A stretch of 64,000 nt of DNA, from NCBI GenBank assembly GCA_949592205.1, contig CATIUR010000005.1:135925277-135989276 (forward strand), in the 5' to 3' direction. The notes below the pieces were generated by a model. The model had not been told where the DNA came from and did no database searches. It was given only the letters and a program-made list of their open reading frames with translations. Of this stretch, positions 61,433 through 64,000 are shown in pieces; position 1 is the stretch's first letter; each line of letters begins with the position of its first letter. The DNA comes from Helichrysum umbraculigerum. Its lineage: Eukaryota > Streptophyta > Magnoliopsida > Asterales > Asteraceae. A program made the translations under genes and the position numbers.

Positions 61433-64000
61433 TTAATTTCTCTTGGGAACCCAAACCAATTTGGCTTTGGGTTTCCCATGTGCATTCACATAATCAACTT
61501 TCTTAAAGATTATTGATTGTGAAGCACTGTTGGTATTTGGATCTGTTAATTTATCAGACTTAATAGGTGTCCAAATCCAACTAATTTTAGACTTAACAGT
61601 GTTCTTTGGCTTAACAGTTTTAACTGTTTTACCAATTGAAGATTCAGTGTTAATCTTGTTAACACTGTTTTTGAAATCAGTTACCACTGTTTTAGTCTTT
61701 GAGCTTTTGGCTAATTTTGTTATTACTGATGCAGTAGATTTACCTGTAACAGTGTTTAACATGGTAGCCTTTGAGTTTATCTTCTGAACTCTGGCAGTAT
61801 GATCAACTTTTGATTGAAAATTTTGTTTGTTAATCATATTTGCTTTTGTCCATGACTGTTTTCTAATCCTTTGAACATTCTCAGGATTATGATAGCAGTC
61901 ATATTGAAGATGACCCATTTTTCCACATATAAAACAAGACTTTTCTTTAATCACAGTAACATTATTACCCAGTTTTTGTGTAATCATTTGATTCCAATTT
62001 CTTTGATTACCTCTGGGTTTTTGATTTTGAAAACTCTGTGAAGAAGAAGCACTTGCTTTACATTTACAATTCACACAGTTATTCACAACAGATTCAACAA
62101 CAGGTTTAGTAACTGAGTTAACTGTATTACTAACATATCCTAACCCATGTTTAGATTTGTTAGTATTCAAGCTCACCTTCTCTAAGTCCAGTTTAACCTT
62201 CTCCTTAAACATTTTCTTACCCTCTTCTAGCTTATCAGTTTTAAGATTAACAACTAGATCAGTAATTACTCTCTTCACATCCTCACATGTTGACTCAGAC
62301 TTAGATGATTCAGATTTCACACTCTTCTCACTATCAGATGTCCTATCACATTGATCATCTTCTTCAGTCCAGTCACTAACTTCACCTTCTACAAACAGAT
62401 CATCATCAGATAAACTTTTAATTGGATCAGCCTTTTTAACCTCATCTACCATTTCTCTTTTAAGTGAATTGATATCAATTTCACTTTTGGGAGGAAAGTA
62501 GGTGTGATTATAAGGTGGAGGTACATTATTGTATCCTAATCCAGTCTTAAGTTTATCATGAATCTGTGAATTAATAAGTTTATTTACACTCTTTGAAGCA
62601 TGTTCTAATTTACTTACATCAAGCCTTATACTATCTCTTTCACATGTGACCTCAGTAAGTTTCTTAGATAACAAATCAACTTTATCTTTAAAAGAGTCTC
62701 TCTCCCACCTAGCATATTCAATGTCATACTTAAACTGTGTTGCATTGACTTCATATGCCTTTATTTGATTTTCCAGATTTTCAATGACTGCTATGGTGTG
62801 TTTACTTTTGATTTCCCATTGTTTTAGTTCCTCACACACTTTTATATTATGATCTCTGTATTGTTTAACAGTTTGTTTACAAACAGCAGAACATAATTTA
62901 TTTTGTACCTCAGTAGGAACTTCTGACTTTTTGTCAGATTCTGCAATGGCCATGAGACATTGATTCTTCACAACATGCTCTTCTTGATCACTCCAATCCC
63001 ATCCACAGCCATCCATAGACACCAAAGCATTTGCTGAAGCCCCCTGAATTGGAATGTTTCTTGTCTGTGTTCCATTGCTTCCAGATCTCTGACCATTACC
63101 ATTCTGCTCTTGCCTAGGGTTTCTGCATTCTCTGGCAAAGTGTCCCATCTTGTGACAGTTGAAACACTCAATCTTGCTCTTATCAAACCAATTTGCATCA
63201 TTCCTCTTGTATGCAAAATTATTTCTACCAGTCCTCTGCATGAACCTTTTTGCTCTTTGAGTAATCAATGCAATTTGCCACTTGATGTCCATCTCTTCTA
63301 GATCATCACCATCAAATTGTTCCAGATCTTCATTAGTAAGTGAAGAATTCACATTACTTGCAAAGAAAGATTCCAATATTTGATTATTAGAATTATTTGA
63401 TGATGATCCTGCTCCTCCTGAAACATGAGTAGAACCCATTTGACTTGATTCTGCTTTTGTTCCAGCCATAGACATAAAAGCAGCATTATGACTGTATCCA
63501 GTTGCTTGCTTCTTACTTTCCACCTCAGACTCAAAGTTCCTCAGATCATTGTATATATCTTCTAGTTCCTTAACTTCAATGTCTGAACTCTGCCTCAATC
63601 CAACAGTATAGATTGTCCAGTCATCACCTAATGATCTCAAGAACTTTCTGTTAAGATCTTCTTTGTCAATCTTAACCTTGTGATTTTCCAATTCTCCAAC
63701 TAATTTAGTAAACCTATCAAAGGTTTGAGTTAGAGTTTCAGATTTCACATGGCTAAAATTTTCAAATTGTTGTTTTAACAGAGATCTTTTATTCTTTTTG
63801 GTGTTATCATTACCACCAAACCTCTTCTCAATTGCCTCCATTAATAACTTGGGATCTTCACAATTATCAAATCTGCTCTGATGCTCATTCGGAATGGATA
63901 GCAACAGAGTACTAAGTGCTTTGTACTCAGTAGATCTGATTTTCCTCTCTGCTTCAGATGTTGGTGGTGCTCTTGGTTGCTTTACTCCATCTCCATCAAG
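61433..64000 (-). CDS. gag: Element D gag (5' end outside window)
   Basis: Open from the window edge at 64000 to TAA 61433, at least 855 codons, much longer than most copia gags but usual for SIRE types. The N-terminal part in view has the copia capsid signature (KRSLLKQQFENF, YDRFTKLVGELE-like, LNRKFLRSLGDDW). A CCHC knuckle is near residue 277 of the visible part (CFNCHKMGHFAREC) and a second near 685 (CFICGKMGHLQYDC). Between them lie a helical region and an acidic Ser/Glu/Asp stretch. The C-terminal 100 residues are Lys/Thr/Val-rich, and their codons include many cagtgttaac-type words also seen in the LTR. The first ATG is not in the window. Confidence 0.93.
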   Translation of the reverse strand, partial: LDGDGVKQPRAPPTSEAERKIRSTEYKALSTLLLSIPNEHQSRFDNCEDPKLLMEAIEKRFGGNDNTKKNKRSLLKQQFENFSHVKSETLTQTFDRFTKLVGELENHKVKIDKEDLNRKFLRSLGDDWTIYTVGLRQSSDIEVKELEDIYNDLRNFESEVESKKQATGYSHNAAFMSMAGTKAESSQMGSTHVSGGAGSSSNNSNNQILESFFASNVNSSLTNEDLEQFDGDDLEEMDIKWQIALITQRAKRFMQRTGRNNFAYKRNDANWFDKSKIECFNCHKMGHFARECRNPRQEQNGNGQRSGSNGTQTRNIPIQGASANALVSMDGCGWDWSDQEEHVVKNQCLMAIAESDKKSEVPTEVQNKLCSAVCKQTVKQYRDHNIKVCEELKQWEIKSKHTIAVIENLENQIKAYEVNATQFKYDIEYARWERDSFKDKVDLLSKKLTEVTCERDSIRLDVSKLEHASKSVNKLINSQIHDKLKTGLGYNNVPPPYNHTYFPPKSEIDINSLKREMVDEVKKADPIKSLSDDDLFVEGEVSDWTEEDDQCDRTSDSEKSVKSESSKSESTCEDVKRVITDLVVNLKTDKLEEGKKMFKEKVKLDLEKVSLNTNKSKHGLGYVSNTVNSVTKPVVESVVNNCVNCKCKASASSSQSFQNQKPRGNQRNWNQMITQKLGNNVTVIKEKSCFICGKMGHLQYDCYHNPENVQRIRKQSWTKANMINKQNFQSKVDHTARVQKINSKATMLNTVTGKSTASVITKLAKSSKTKTVVTDFKNSVNKINTESSIGKTVKTVKPKNTVKSKISWIWTPIKSDKLTDPNTNSASQSIIFKKVDYVNAHGKPKAKLVWVPKRN

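Larger units (their letters stand above)
53048..64000 (-). mobile_element. Element D: SIRE-lineage Ty1/copia retrotransposon (partial)
   Basis: One LTR (53048-53736) lies at its 3' end on the minus strand. Upstream come a purine tract, a long third ORF, an uninterrupted copia pol and gag running off the window edge. The copia gene order (integrase before RT), a large gag and a third ORF between pol and the 3' LTR fit the SIRE lineage. It is inserted in the 3' LTR of B. Confidence 0.92.

Overview
The window looks like a transposon-packed intergenic stretch of a large flowering-plant genome. I infer an Asteraceae-like dicot, because the Gag and third-ORF proteins resemble the retrotransposon proteins common in Tanacetum, Artemisia and sunflower sequence. 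That affiliation is from memory of the families, not a search. No confident host gene, tRNA or rRNA is present. About 93% of the window is LTR retrotransposon, arranged as two nests separated by about 4.3 kb of AT-rich DNA that holds DNA-transposon remnants.

Nest 1 (1-26771). Element O is a minus-strand, gag-only Ty3/gypsy-type element. Its right LTR is 12260-13801, its internal part 10513-12259, and its left LTR is split between 1-783 and 10037-10512. Element A (784-10031, plus strand, LTRs of about 3 kb, TSD acaat) is inserted into that left LTR and carries only a decayed gag. Element E (13830-26766, minus strand, TSD acacc) is an Athila-lineage element with an Asp-tRNA primer site and a broken protease, RT, RNase H and integrase.

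Spacer (26767-31052). It holds a CACTA-type subterminal region, a PIF/Harbinger-like inverted-repeat element with TAA target duplications, a roughly 1 kb fold-back element nested inside that one, and a promoter-like stretch.

Nest 2 (31053-64000). Element B (plus strand, LTR of about 3.1 kb) is an internally deleted relative of element C. C (32420-45133, plus strand, TSD atata, about 10 differences between its 3240-bp LTRs) is inserted in B's 5' LTR. D, a SIRE-lineage Ty1/copia element on the minus strand, is inserted in B's 3' LTR and runs off the window. C is a chromovirus (Tekay/Del-like) with an extra ORF upstream of gag. D has gag, an intact-looking pol and a long third ORF split by two stops.

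Most unusual signal: the LTRs and untranslated parts of A, B and C are filled with arrays of short hairpins. Stems are 4-9 bp with 2-9 nt loops, about every 25-35 bp. Within an array the loop is often conserved while both stem arms change together. This architecture recurs in all three related elements and is not explained by coding capacity. A candidate spliceable interval inside each LTR encloses part of it.
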